From positions 1-10,233 of the forward strand of contig DBNU01000223.1 of assembly GCA_002299125.1 (NCBI GenBank): a DNA stretch of 10,233 nt. The letters are read 5' to 3'. The translations under genes and the position numbers were made by a program. Shown in pieces: positions 1 through 7,646 of this stretch. Numbering within the stretch: the first letter of the stretch is position 1; the number at the start of each line of letters is the position of its first letter. The notes beneath the pieces are model-generated. The model worked only from the letters and a program-made list of their open reading frames with translations. It did not search any database and was not told the DNA's origin. The DNA is from Proteobacteria bacterium UBA664. Its GTDB lineage: Bacteria > Pseudomonadota > Gammaproteobacteria > UBA7966.

Positions 1-550
1 GCACAAAGATCCCGGGATCGGCACCATGCGCGCGCTGGAAGCAATCACGGTGGACCAACCAGGCCATGCGCACCCGTCCGCGGCGCTCGAGGAGCGTGGC
101 CAGCGGACGCTCCGAGACCTCAAGGCCCGGATCGACCGGGAACGGCCCGAGGGCCTCGCCGGCCGGCAGGTCGGCTACCCGCTTGACCCGCGCGTGCAGG
201 GCATCGAGGGCGTGGGCGCAGGCCAGCCGGTACATTCCGGCGAATGCGCCGCGACGCAGGATGGCGTCGGCGTCAAGGAGCAACAGCCATTCGCCCCGTG
301 CCGCGGCAGCTCCCTCGTTCAAACGGGCGCTGGGCCCGCGGTTATCGCCATCGTGCAGGATCCGGAGCGCCGGCCAACCCGAAGCGTAGCCTGCCAGCAG
401 CGCACGGGAGGCATCGGTGGAGCCGTCGTCCACGGCCACCACTTCCCTGAGCAACGGGCCACCCTCGGTCCGTAGCCGGTCAAGCACGGACTCAAGCACA
501 TCAGCCTTGTTGAAAACCGTCAGGACGGCAGAAACCGGGGCATGCTGCAT
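1..550 (-). CDS. Family 2 glycosyltransferase, N-terminal part (runs off left edge)
   Basis: Reading the minus strand from ATG at 550 gives 183 codons without a stop, continuing past the window edge. The start is fixed by an in-frame TAA five codons upstream (563-565). The protein opens with a beta strand (SAVLTVFNKADVL, residues 7-19) and has the GT-A nucleotide-sugar signature VDDGSTD at 40-46. It then has NRGPSARLNEG at 70-80 and a DxD-like metal-binding motif, LLLLDADA, at 89-96. These are the hallmarks of family 2 transferases, which move a sugar from a nucleotide donor to a glycan, lipid or protein acceptor at the cytoplasmic face. Donor and acceptor cannot be told. No strong ribosome binding site is seen; a GAGG lies about 15 bases upstream. 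It diverges from the SUF operon and is probably unrelated to it. The C-terminal acceptor region is missing, so subfamily is open. Confidence 0.85.
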   Translation of the reverse strand, partial: MQHAPVSAVLTVFNKADVLESVLDRLRTEGGPLLREVVAVDDGSTDASRALLAGYASGWPALRILHDGDNRGPSARLNEGAAAARGEWLLLLDADAILRRGAFAGMYRLACAHALDALHARVKRVADLPAGEALGPFPVDPGLEVSERPLATLLERRGRVRMAWLVHRDCFQRAHGADPGIFV

Positions 551-647
551 TGCCGGGGAAGTTTACCTCGCATCCATCCGCCACGGTTGCCCAAGATGCC
601 TCCCGGGCTGCGGAAAGTTGCCCCGCAGAACGATGCGCAGCGGAACA

Positions 648-672
648 ATGGTTGACCATAATAGTCAGGAAT
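648..672 (+). promoter_or_regulatory. Predicted IscR type 1 operator upstream of iscR-suf operon
   Basis: The 25 bases starting ATGGTTGACC at 648 and ending GTCAGGAAT at 672 match about 20 of 25 positions of the E. coli type 1 IscR consensus (recalled as ATASYYGACTRTTTTAGTYRRRTAT), including both half-sites GAC and AGT(C). It lies 63 bases before the iscR start codon. In E. coli, [2Fe-2S]-IscR binds type 1 sites to repress its own operon. A -10-like CATAAT (657-662) and a -35-like TTGACC (652-657) are embedded in the site, but neither has a good partner at normal spacing, so the exact promoter is not assigned. Autoregulation is inferred from the site and its place before iscR. Confidence 0.65.
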
Positions 673-735
673 GGCACCCTGCGTCGCCCTTCGCACCGAG
701 GGGTCAATCTCACAACACCCGCCAGCGGCAATCCG

Positions 736-1245
736 ATGCGACTCACCACCCGAGGCCGATACGCCGTTACCGCCATCCTCGACCTGGCCCTGCACGCCGA
801 GGCGGGCCCGGTCACGCTCGCAGACATCGCGGCACGGCAGGACATCTCCCTGGCATACCTCGAGCAACTCTTCGCCAAGCTGCGCAAGACCGGCCTCGTC
901 TGCAGTGTGCGTGGCCCTGGCGGCGGCTACTTCCTCGCGCGTGCGCCCGAAGCCATGTCCGTTGCGGCGATCATCGCCGCCGTGGATGAGAGTGTGGATG
1001 CCACCCGTTGCGGTGGTGCGCGCAACTGCCACGGTGAGGCCCGCTGTCTCACCCACGACCTCTGGGAAGACCTCTCGGGCGCCATCGCGGAGTTCCTGGG
1101 GCGTGTCACGCTGGCCGATCTCATCGAGCGACGCCGACGCGAACGCAGCCCCCTCGGTGCCACCAGCCCCATCCTGCGCCGTGGTTCAACCGGGGGGCCA
1201 CGCGCCACGCAACCCACCCCCGTGATACCAGCGATTGAAACATGA
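736..1245 (+). CDS. iscR: Fe-S cluster-sensing Rrf2-family repressor IscR
   Basis: This 169-residue Rrf2-family winged-helix regulator controls Fe-S cluster biogenesis genes. The N-terminus MRLTTRGRYAVTAILDLAL, the recognition-helix region with SLAYLEQLFAKLRK (38-51) and the wing VRGPGGGYFLA (58-68) match E. coli IscR almost word for word, including Glu43, which governs type 1 versus type 2 site discrimination. The cluster ligands Cys92, Cys98, Cys104 and His107 fall at exactly the E. coli numbers, so it should carry a [2Fe-2S] cluster. The reading frame is open upstream to 550, but homology sets the start at ATG 736; its ribosome binding site is weak. The tail after residue 138 is rich in Pro, Gly and Thr and looks non-conserved. 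It is first in the suf operon, its stop overlaps the sufA start (ATGA), and a type 1 operator lies upstream, so it probably represses its own operon when clusters are sufficient. Confidence 0.95.
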   Translation: MRLTTRGRYAVTAILDLALHAEAGPVTLADIAARQDISLAYLEQLFAKLRKTGLVCSVRGPGGGYFLARAPEAMSVAAIIAAVDESVDATRCGGARNCHGEARCLTHDLWEDLSGAIAEFLGRVTLADLIERRRRERSPLGATSPILRRGSTGGPRATQPTPVIPAIET

Positions 1246-1619
1246 ACACGTTTGACGACCCTGATGTTGTCGGCATCACCCTGACACCACGCGCCGCCGC
1301 ACATGTGCGGCGCTGGCTGGGCGGTGCCGAAGTGCGCCTGCGCGTGAAGCCAACCGGTTGTTCTGGCTACGCCTATGTGATCGAAGCGAATGCCGGGACC
1401 AACGCCGCAGATCGCCGCCTCGAGAGCGAGGGGATCTGCATCGTGGTGGATCCAACGAGCCTGAATCTCGTGCGTGGAACGCAGGTGGACTATGTGCGCG
1501 AGGGGCTCAACGCCGCCTTCCAGTTCCATAACCCCAACGTGACCGCGACCTGCGGTTGCGGTGAATCCTTCACCGTGGCCGCGAGCCCCGATTCGGCGAG
1601 CCAAAGCCATGGCCAGTGA
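1242..1619 (+). CDS. sufA: A-type Fe-S carrier protein SufA (HesB/IscA family)
   Basis: This 125-residue A-type carrier accepts a nascent Fe-S cluster from SufBCD and passes it to apoproteins in the cytoplasm. The three conserved cysteines are Cys40 (PTGCSGY), Cys104 and Cys106 (CGCGESF), with the 64-residue spacing seen in IscA/SufA. The segments GITLTPRAAAHVR (11-23) and REGLNAAFQFHNP (86-98) are closer to E. coli SufA than to IscA as I recall them, and its place beside sufB supports SufA. An extra Cys66 is present. The last fifteen or so residues after the CGCGESF motif form a non-conserved Ala/Ser tail, longer than in E. coli SufA. The start ATG 1242 sits inside the iscR stop (ATGA), which suggests translational coupling; no independent strong ribosome binding site is seen. 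The gene end overlaps sufB by 11 bases. Confidence 0.92.
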   Translation: MNTFDDPDVVGITLTPRAAAHVRRWLGGAEVRLRVKPTGCSGYAYVIEANAGTNAADRRLESEGICIVVDPTSLNLVRGTQVDYVREGLNAAFQFHNPNVTATCGCGESFTVAASPDSASQSHGQ

Positions 1620-3057
1620 TAACCAGCACATCGAAGATCTCGTCCGCAAGGACTACGCCGCCGGCTTCTTCACGGAGCTGGAAACCGACACCGTGGCACC
1701 GGGGCTGTCGGAGGAAGTGATCCGCTTCATCTCGGCCAAGAAGCAGGAACCCGAGTGGCTGCTCGAATGGCGGCTGGCCGCGTACCGGGAGTGGCTGCGG
1801 ATGACTCCGCCCAATTGGGCCCGGGTCAAGCACGCACCCATCGATTTTCAGGCCATCAGCTACTACTCCGCGCCGAAGTCCCGCAAGGATGCACCCAAGA
1901 GCCTGGATGAGGTGGATCCCAAACTGCTGGAGACTTACGCGAAACTCGGCATCCCGCTGCGCGAGCAGGAGATGCTGGCCGGAGTAGCGGTGGATGCGGT
2001 GTTCGACAGCGTTTCAGTGGCCACCACCTTCAAGGATCGGCTGGCGAAGGCGGGCGTGATCTTCTGCTCGTTCTCCGAGGCCGTGCGCGAATACCCGGAG
2101 CTCGTGCGACAGTATCTCGGCACCGTGGTGCCGGTCGGCGACAACTACTACGCCGCGCTGAACTCCGCGGTGTTCACCGACGGCTCCTTCTGCTTCGTGC
2201 CGAAGGGCGTGCGCTGCCCAATGGAGCTCTCCACCTACTTCCGCATCAATGCGGCCAATACCGGACAGTTCGAGCGTACCCTCATCATCGCCGAGGCCGG
2301 CAGCCACGTGAGTTATCTCGAGGGCTGCACCGCGCCGCGGCGGGACGAGAACCAACTGCATGCAGCGGTGGTGGAGCTGGTGGCGCTGGACGATGCGCGC
2401 ATCAAGTACTCCACCGTGCAGAACTGGTATCCCGGCGACGCCGAGGGCCGGGGCGGGATCTACAACTTCGTCACCAAACGGGGCGAATGTCGCGGCGCAC
2501 GTTCTTCGATCTCCTGGACTCAGGTCGAGACCGGCTCCGCCATCACCTGGAAATATCCAAGCTGCGTGCTGCGCGGGGACGACTCGGTCGGTGAGTTCTA
2601 TTCCGTCGCGCTGACCAATCACCGCCAACAGGCGGACACCGGCACCAAGATGATCCACCTCGGGCGCAACACCCGCAGCACCATCATCTCCAAGGGGATC
2701 TCGGCCGGCCACGGCCAGAACGCCTATCGCGGGCTGGTGCGCATCGCCGCGACCGCCGCCGGGGCCCGCAATCACACCCAGTGCGATTCCCTGCTGCTCG
2801 GCAGTCGTTGTGGTGCCCACACCCTGCCCTGCATCGAAGTGCGCAATCCCAGCGCCAAGGTTGAGCACGAGGCCACCACCTCGCGCATCAGCGAAGACCA
2901 ACTCTTCTACTGTCAGAGCCGCGGCATCGGTACCGAGGACGCGGTGAACATGATCGTCAACGGCTTCTGTCGCGAGGTGTTCCGCGAGTTGCCCATGGAG
3001 TTCGCCGTCGAGGCACAGAAGCTGCTCGGCGTGAGCCTCGAAGGCGCGGTCGGTTGA
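1609..3057 (+). CDS. sufB: Fe-S cluster scaffold subunit SufB
   Basis: SufB (482 residues; E. coli 495) is the main scaffold subunit of the SufBC2D complex, on which clusters are assembled. The core is nearly identical to E. coli: KGVRCPMELSTYFRIN (199-214), LEGCTAP (237-243), QNWYPGD, ETGSAITWKYPSC, QADTGTKMIH and EHEATTSRI. Cys240 matches the E. coli sulfur-accepting Cys254. Cys392 (TQCDS) and Glu421 (EHEATT) match Cys405 and Glu434, proposed to hold the nascent cluster. Near residues 85-105, where E. coli has a CxxCxxxC motif, this protein reads SYYSAPKSRKDAPKSLDEVD and has no cysteine, as in Gram-positive SufB. A GTG at 1561 is in frame, but the first homologous residues follow ATG 1609, so that start was chosen; it overlaps sufA by 11 bases. 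Confidence 0.95.
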   Translation: MASDNQHIEDLVRKDYAAGFFTELETDTVAPGLSEEVIRFISAKKQEPEWLLEWRLAAYREWLRMTPPNWARVKHAPIDFQAISYYSAPKSRKDAPKSLDEVDPKLLETYAKLGIPLREQEMLAGVAVDAVFDSVSVATTFKDRLAKAGVIFCSFSEAVREYPELVRQYLGTVVPVGDNYYAALNSAVFTDGSFCFVPKGVRCPMELSTYFRINAANTGQFERTLIIAEAGSHVSYLEGCTAPRRDENQLHAAVVELVALDDARIKYSTVQNWYPGDAEGRGGIYNFVTKRGECRGARSSISWTQVETGSAITWKYPSCVLRGDDSVGEFYSVALTNHRQQADTGTKMIHLGRNTRSTIISKGISAGHGQNAYRGLVRIAATAAGARNHTQCDSLLLGSRCGAHTLPCIEVRNPSAKVEHEATTSRISEDQLFYCQSRGIGTEDAVNMIVNGFCREVFRELPMEFAVEAQKLLGVSLEGAVG

Positions 3058-3115
3058 GCACGCGGCCGGCTCCTCGTGGCGGACAACTCACCGAATTCCT
3101 TCGACTGACTCTGCG

Positions 3116-3127
3116 GACGCGCGCGTC
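3116..3127. repeat. 12-bp perfect palindrome in sufB-sufC gap
   Basis: GACGCGCGCGTC reads the same on both strands and lies 22 bases before the sufC start, inside the only sizeable gap (92 bp) in the core operon. It is flanked by further CG-rich sequence. It could form a small hairpin that affects mRNA processing or sufC translation, or be chance in GC-rich DNA. No promoter is recognisable in the gap, and nothing else in it looks coding. Confidence 0.4.
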
Positions 3128-3138
3128 GCGGCCCGGAC

Positions 3139-3143
3139 GGGAG
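3139..3143 (+). promoter_or_regulatory. Ribosome binding site of sufC
   Basis: GGGAG ends six bases before ATG 3150. Unlike its overlapped neighbours, sufC therefore has its own clear translation start signal after the 92-bp gap. Confidence 0.6.
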
Positions 3144-3149
3144 TAACAC

Positions 3150-3901
<752 letters not shown>

Positions 3902-3902
<1 letters not shown>

Positions 3903-5254
3903 TGTCCGCGTCCGCCGTCACTGAACATTTCCTCGCGGCATTCGAGCGGGTCGCGCCGCTGCTCCCGGGTGCCGCTGCCCCGGCGGTGCTAGAGGCGAGA
4001 CGGGTGGCCCTTGCCCGCTTCGCGCGCCTTGGCATGCCCACGGCGCGAACCGAGGCCTGGCGCTACAGCAACCATGGCAACTGGCTGCGGCAGCCCCTCG
4101 ATCCAGCACCGGTGGTGGCCACAACGGCTGCCCTGCCCGGCGAGCTGGATCCCGGGAACTTGGCCGTGACAGATCTGGGCGCGCACGCGCGCATCCTGTT
4201 CGTGGATGGCCGACGCGTTGACGAACGAGGGACGCGAGCACTGCCGCCCGGGCTAAGGCTGCACCCCCTGTCACGCCTGCTCGAGGAAGATACTGAGCTC
4301 GCCCGCCCTTGGCTCGCCACTGCCGTGGAGGCAGCGAATGACGGCCCGGCCGCCCTCAATCTGGCCTTCTTCAGTGAAGGTGCGCTCATCGAGGTGGAGC
4401 GCGAGGCCGGGGCCGTGACCATCGAGATCATCTTCTTGAGCACTGACTCGGGCGTCGGACACACGGCACATACGCACCTCTGCGTGGAGATCGCCGACGG
4501 CGCGCACGCCACGGTGGTAGAGCGGCATGTCTCACTGGGTAGCGTTGAATCTGCGGCAGGGGCCGATGTGTCGCGGCAGCTCCGTGTCGGCAGTCGCGCA
4601 CGGCTCTCGCACGCAGTCCTGCAGGATGCCCATCCCCGGCTCTATCACCTCCAGCGCACCTCAGCCAGGGTAGGGGCTGACGCCGAACTCTCTCTCTGGT
4701 CGCTCGCCCTGGGCGGCAACCTCGCCCGCTATGAGGCGACGGTGGACTTGAGCGGGCGCGGTGCTTCCGTGGACCTCGCCGGGGTGTACGCGCTCAAGGG
4801 ACGGCAAGCCGCCGACCATCACCTCACTGTGCGACACCTCGCGCCCGATACGCGCTCGCAGATGCGCTTCCGGGGGCTGCTGGACGGCCATTCACGCGGT
4901 GCCTTCACCGGCTGTGTGCAGGTTGCGCCCGGGGCGGACGGAGCCAGCGCGCGGCAGGCGAACGACAACCTGCTGCTCTCGCCGCATGCCGAGGCCGTCT
5001 CGCGTCCGGAGCTCGGCATCGAGACCGACGACGTGCAGTGCTCGCACGGCAGCACAGTGGGTCAGCAGGACGAATCCGCTGTGTTCTATCTGCGCTCACG
5101 CGGGATTGACGAGGCCACGGCCCGCAGCCTGCTCTCCAGCGCCTTCGCCATCGCGATCCTGCGGACCATGCCGCATGACGGTGCGCGGGCACTTGCCCTG
5201 GCGATGCTCACCCTGCACCTGCCGCAGCGCCTTGCCCTGGAGGAGATGCTGTGA
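3902..5254 (+). CDS. sufD: SUF scaffold subunit SufD
   Basis: SufD (450 residues, somewhat longer than E. coli's roughly 420) is the SufB paralogue that completes the SufBC2D scaffold and is linked to iron entry. The N-terminal helical domain includes RTEAWRYSN (residues 49-57), the usual SufD segment. The C-terminal beta-helix core includes RARLSHAVLQD, AADHHLTVRHLAPDTRSQMRFRGLLDG and RPELGIETDDVQCSHGSTVG. His382 in CSHGST matches E. coli His360, proposed as a cluster ligand on the SufD side. The end, RSRGIDEATARSLLSSAFA, parallels the SufB C-terminus. The start ATG 3902 overlaps the sufC stop by one base, with an AGGA a few bases upstream. The end overlaps the sufS start (GTGA). SufD is the least conserved suf protein, but context makes the call firm. 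Confidence 0.95.
5239..5243 (+). promoter_or_regulatory. Ribosome binding site deciding the sufS GTG start
   Basis: GGAGG (with a second overlapping AGGAG) lies seven bases before GTG 5251, within the last codons of sufD. The nearby ATG at 5246 is in the sufD frame and is its penultimate methionine, so GTG is the supported sufS start. Confidence 0.65.
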
Positions 5255-6495
5255 GCACTCCACTGCTGCGCCAGCCTGTTTTCAACGTGGAATCCCTGCG
5301 CGGGCAGTTCCCCATCCTCGCCACGCGCGTACATGGTCAACCGCTCGTCTATCTGGACAATGCGGCCACCACCCAGAAGCCCGACTGCGTGATCGACGCC
5401 CTCGCGCACTATTACCGCCACCAGAACGCCAACGTGCACCGGGGCGTGCATCACCTGAGCGAAGTGGCCACCTCTGCCTACGAGGCCGTGCGCGAGAAGC
5501 TGCGTCGCTGCCTCAATGCGCGCGAGACCCGAGAAGTAATCTTCACCCGCGGCACCACCGAGGCCATCAATCTGGTGGCGCAGAGCCTCTCGGGACACTG
5601 GCTGCGGCCGGGTGACGAGGTGCTCATAAGCTGGATGGAACACCACTCGAATATCGTGCCCTGGCAGATGGCTTGCGCGCGTACCGGTGCCGTGCTCAAG
5701 GTCATCCCGATGACCGATGCCGGAGAGCTCGATCTGGACGCCGCACGCCGACTCATCAGCGAGCGCACGCGCGTGCTCGGTATCGTGCATGTGTCCAATG
5801 CGCTCGGCACCGTGAATCCGGTGACGGAGCTCACACGTCTCGCCCATGACGCCGGCGCACTGGTTCTGGTGGACGGCGCCCAGGCCGTCGCACACCTGCC
5901 GGTGGATGTCCAGGCCATCGATTGCGACTTCTACGTGTGTTCCGGCCACAAGCAGTACGGCCCCACCGGTGTAGGCGCTCTGATCGGTCGGGCATCGGTG
6001 CTGGAACGCATGCCGCCGTGGCAGGGTGGGGGCGACATGATCCGCGCCGTGCGCTTCGAGGGCACCGAGTACACCGATCTCCCCTACCGCTTCGAGGCCG
6101 GCACTCCGAGCATCGCCGAGGTGATCGGCTGGGGCGCGGCAATCGACTGGTTCGAAGGTCTCGACCACGATGCCCTGCGCACGCACGAGGATGCCGTGCT
6201 GCGTTACGCCGAGGAACGAGCGACCGAAGTGCCGGGGCTGCGTCTGGTGGGTACCGCACCGTGGAAAGTGGGCGTGATGTCTTTCGTGATCGACGGCGTG
6301 CATCCGCACGACCTCGGCACCATCGTGGATCACCATGGAGTCGCCATCCGTACAGGACATCATTGCGCCATGCCGGTGATGGAACGCCTGGGCCTGCCGG
6401 CCACGGCCCGCGCCTCTTTCGCCATCTACAACACGCGGCAGGAGGTCGATACCCTCATCACTGCACTCCTGGCCGCCCGCGAGGTACTTGTCTGA
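5251..6495 (+). CDS. sufS: Cysteine desulfurase SufS (SufU-type)
   Basis: SufS (414 residues) is a pyridoxal-phosphate class V aminotransferase-fold enzyme that turns cysteine into alanine and holds the sulfur as a persulfide. Landmarks are YLDNAATTQKP (34-44), NVHRGVHHLS (61-70), MEHHSNIVPW (129-138), VDGAQAVAHLPVD (207-219) and the cofactor lysine Lys234 in SGHKQYGPTG. The catalytic Cys372 is in RTGHHCAMPVM, with Arg387 in ARASF binding the substrate carboxylate. The short loop around Cys372 marks it as a group II desulfurase that needs a partner acceptor. His353 in VHPHD sits 19 residues before the catalytic Cys, exactly as His342 in B. subtilis SufS, which coordinates the SufU zinc; E. 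coli SufS, as I recall it, has Tyr there. That fits the sufU gene starting on its own stop codon (TGATG). It overlaps sufD by four bases (GTGA). Confidence 0.96.
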   Translation: MSTPLLRQPVFNVESLRGQFPILATRVHGQPLVYLDNAATTQKPDCVIDALAHYYRHQNANVHRGVHHLSEVATSAYEAVREKLRRCLNARETREVIFTRGTTEAINLVAQSLSGHWLRPGDEVLISWMEHHSNIVPWQMACARTGAVLKVIPMTDAGELDLDAARRLISERTRVLGIVHVSNALGTVNPVTELTRLAHDAGALVLVDGAQAVAHLPVDVQAIDCDFYVCSGHKQYGPTGVGALIGRASVLERMPPWQGGGDMIRAVRFEGTEYTDLPYRFEAGTPSIAEVIGWGAAIDWFEGLDHDALRTHEDAVLRYAEERATEVPGLRLVGTAPWKVGVMSFVIDGVHPHDLGTIVDHHGVAIRTGHHCAMPVMERLGLPATARASFAIYNTRQEVDTLITALLAAREVLV

Positions 6496-6953
6496 TGTTC
6501 GCGCTGAAAGACCTCTACCAGGAGGTCATCGTCGATCACAATCGCGCCCCTCGAAATTTCGGGCATCTGGCAGCTCCGACTCACAGGGCCGAGGGCTTCA
6601 ATCCGCTCTGTGGCGACCGCCTCACCATCGAGCTCGCGGTGGATGCGGATGGTGTCATTCGGGAACTGGCCTTCGATGGTCAGGGCTGTGCCATCTCGGT
6701 CGCCTCTGCCTCACTCATGACCGAGGCCATCAAGGGCCGCACCTTGGCCGAGGCCGAGCCACTCTTCGAACGCTTCCACACCATGCTCACCACGGCAGTG
6801 GAGTCCGATCTGCTGAATGGAGATGACTCCCTGGGCAAGCTGGAGGCCCTCGCCGGTGTACGCGCTTTCCCCTCCCGCGTGAAGTGCGCCACCCTCTGCT
6901 GGCATGCGCTACGTTCCGCGCTGCACGGCGAGACCGTGGCCACCACCGAGTGA
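6495..6953 (+). CDS. sufU: Zinc-dependent sulfur acceptor SufU
   Basis: This 152-residue IscU-fold protein is expected to take the persulfide from SufS and hand it to SufB. Conserved residues are Cys39 and Asp41 (NPLCGDRL), Cys65 (GQGCAISVASAS) and Cys131 (VKCATLCW), the zinc site of SufU. The distance from Cys65 to Cys131 is 66 residues, close to B. subtilis SufU (62) and far longer than E. coli IscU (43), so it holds the SufU-specific insertion. The IscU LPPVK motif that binds the chaperone HscA is absent; the segment reads FPSRVKCATL, as in SufU. There is no hscBA or fdx gene nearby, which also argues against a true IscU scaffold. An automatic label of IscU or NifU-like is likely but less exact. 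An extra Cys135 is present. The start ATG 6495 shares a base with the sufS stop, with GAGG ten bases upstream. Confidence 0.92.
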   Translation: MFALKDLYQEVIVDHNRAPRNFGHLAAPTHRAEGFNPLCGDRLTIELAVDADGVIRELAFDGQGCAISVASASLMTEAIKGRTLAEAEPLFERFHTMLTTAVESDLLNGDDSLGKLEALAGVRAFPSRVKCATLCWHALRSALHGETVATTE

Positions 6954-6958
6954 ACGCC

Positions 6959-7579
6959 ATGCAGCCCAGTCGTCATCAAGCGGTGTCCCTCAGTCGGGAC
7001 TGCCCGGCCGTACTCATTCCCGAGGGCAGCCCCATTACGCTGACCGAGGGGACCGAGGTACACATCACCCAGGCCCTGGGTGGCTCGGTCACCGTGCTGG
7101 TGCACGGCAACCTTGCGCGCATCGCGCCGGGTGACGCCGATGCCGTCGGTCTCAGTCCCGGTGCCGGTGCCGCGCGCATCGACGGGCTCAATCTGCAGGA
7201 GGCCGTGTGGGAAGTGCTGCGCACCTGCTATGACCCCGAGATCCCCATCAACATCGTCGAACTCGGGCTCGTCTATGGTGTGCAGCTCAAGCGCCTCGGT
7301 CAGGCCGCCCATGCGGCCCACGTCGCCGGTGCAGATGTATCGACACCGAGCGAACCCACCGCGGGCGCGGCTGAACACCCGGGCGACATGCGTGCCGAGG
7401 TGGTCATGACCCTCACCGCGCCGGGTTGTGGCATGGGCGATGTGCTCGTGGACGATGTGCGTCAGAAGCTGCTGAGTTTGCCCGGCGTCGTCGAGGCCGC
7501 GGTGGAACTCACCTTCGATCCGCCGTGGCATCAGGGGATGATGTCGGAGGCGGCGCGCCTGCAGACCGGGCTCTACTGA
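6959..7579 (+). CDS. sufT: Fe-S maturation protein SufT (MIP18/DUF59 family, long form)
   Basis: This 206-residue protein matches the long SufT type: an N-terminal region of its own (LSRDCPAVLIPEGSPITLTEG, 11-31, with Cys15) followed by a MIP18/DUF59 domain from about residue 76. The domain shows DPEIPINIVELGLVYGV (92-108), TLTAPGCGMGDVL (151-163) with the conserved Cys157, and the family end VELTFDPPWHQGMMSEAAR (182-200). SufT proteins help mature Fe-S proteins in several bacteria; their exact chemistry is unsettled. Between the two conserved blocks lies an unusual stretch (residues 111-145) rich in Ala, His, Gly and Pro, with His118, His121 and His140, longer than the short linker I expect. 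ATG 6959 was chosen; GTG 6950, overlapping the sufU stop (GTGA) like other junctions here, is a possible start three codons earlier. Confidence 0.9.
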   Translation: MQPSRHQAVSLSRDCPAVLIPEGSPITLTEGTEVHITQALGGSVTVLVHGNLARIAPGDADAVGLSPGAGAARIDGLNLQEAVWEVLRTCYDPEIPINIVELGLVYGVQLKRLGQAAHAAHVAGADVSTPSEPTAGAAEHPGDMRAEVVMTLTAPGCGMGDVLVDDVRQKLLSLPGVVEAAVELTFDPPWHQGMMSEAARLQTGLY

Positions 7580-7598
7580 CCTCACGAAGGTCCCGTCC

Positions 7599-7617
7599 CG
7601 GCCGCACCAAGCGGCCG
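7599..7617 (+). other. Hairpin between sufT and the Rieske gene
   Basis: CGGCCGC (7599-7605) and GCGGCCG (7611-7617) form a perfect seven-base stem with a five-base loop (ACCAA), twenty bases after the sufT stop. No run of T follows, so it is not a standard intrinsic terminator. It might protect the upstream transcript or reduce read-through into the Rieske gene. Confidence 0.5.
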
Positions 7618-7646
7618 AGATTGACAGTCATTGTACAGGGATCCCC

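Noticed and set aside
1561..1608. GTG 1561 as the sufB start
   Set aside because: The extra 16 residues are the sufA end read in another frame and do not resemble SufB; ATG 1609 gives the expected N-terminus.
2014..2901. Minus-strand open frame (295 codons) opposite sufB
   Set aside because: It lies wholly within sufB, is rich in Gly, His and Ala without domain signals, and is a GC-driven shadow frame.
5086..6363. Long minus-strand open frame (425 codons) opposite sufS
   Set aside because: It is a shadow of the strongly conserved sufS on the other strand, common in GC-rich DNA, and its translation shows no recognisable domain.
6495..6953. Calling this gene iscU
   Set aside because: The insertion between the second and third cysteines, the missing LPPVK motif and the absence of hscBA and fdx point to SufU.
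7599..7617. Hairpin after sufT as an intrinsic terminator ending the operon
   Set aside because: There is no T-run after the stem; the next bases are AGATTGACAG. It is kept only as a hairpin.
7621..7646. TTGACA at 7621 as a promoter for the Rieske gene, or the surrounding bases as a second IscR site
   Set aside because: The -10 position would fall on the start codon, and only about ten of 25 bases fit the type 1 IscR consensus.
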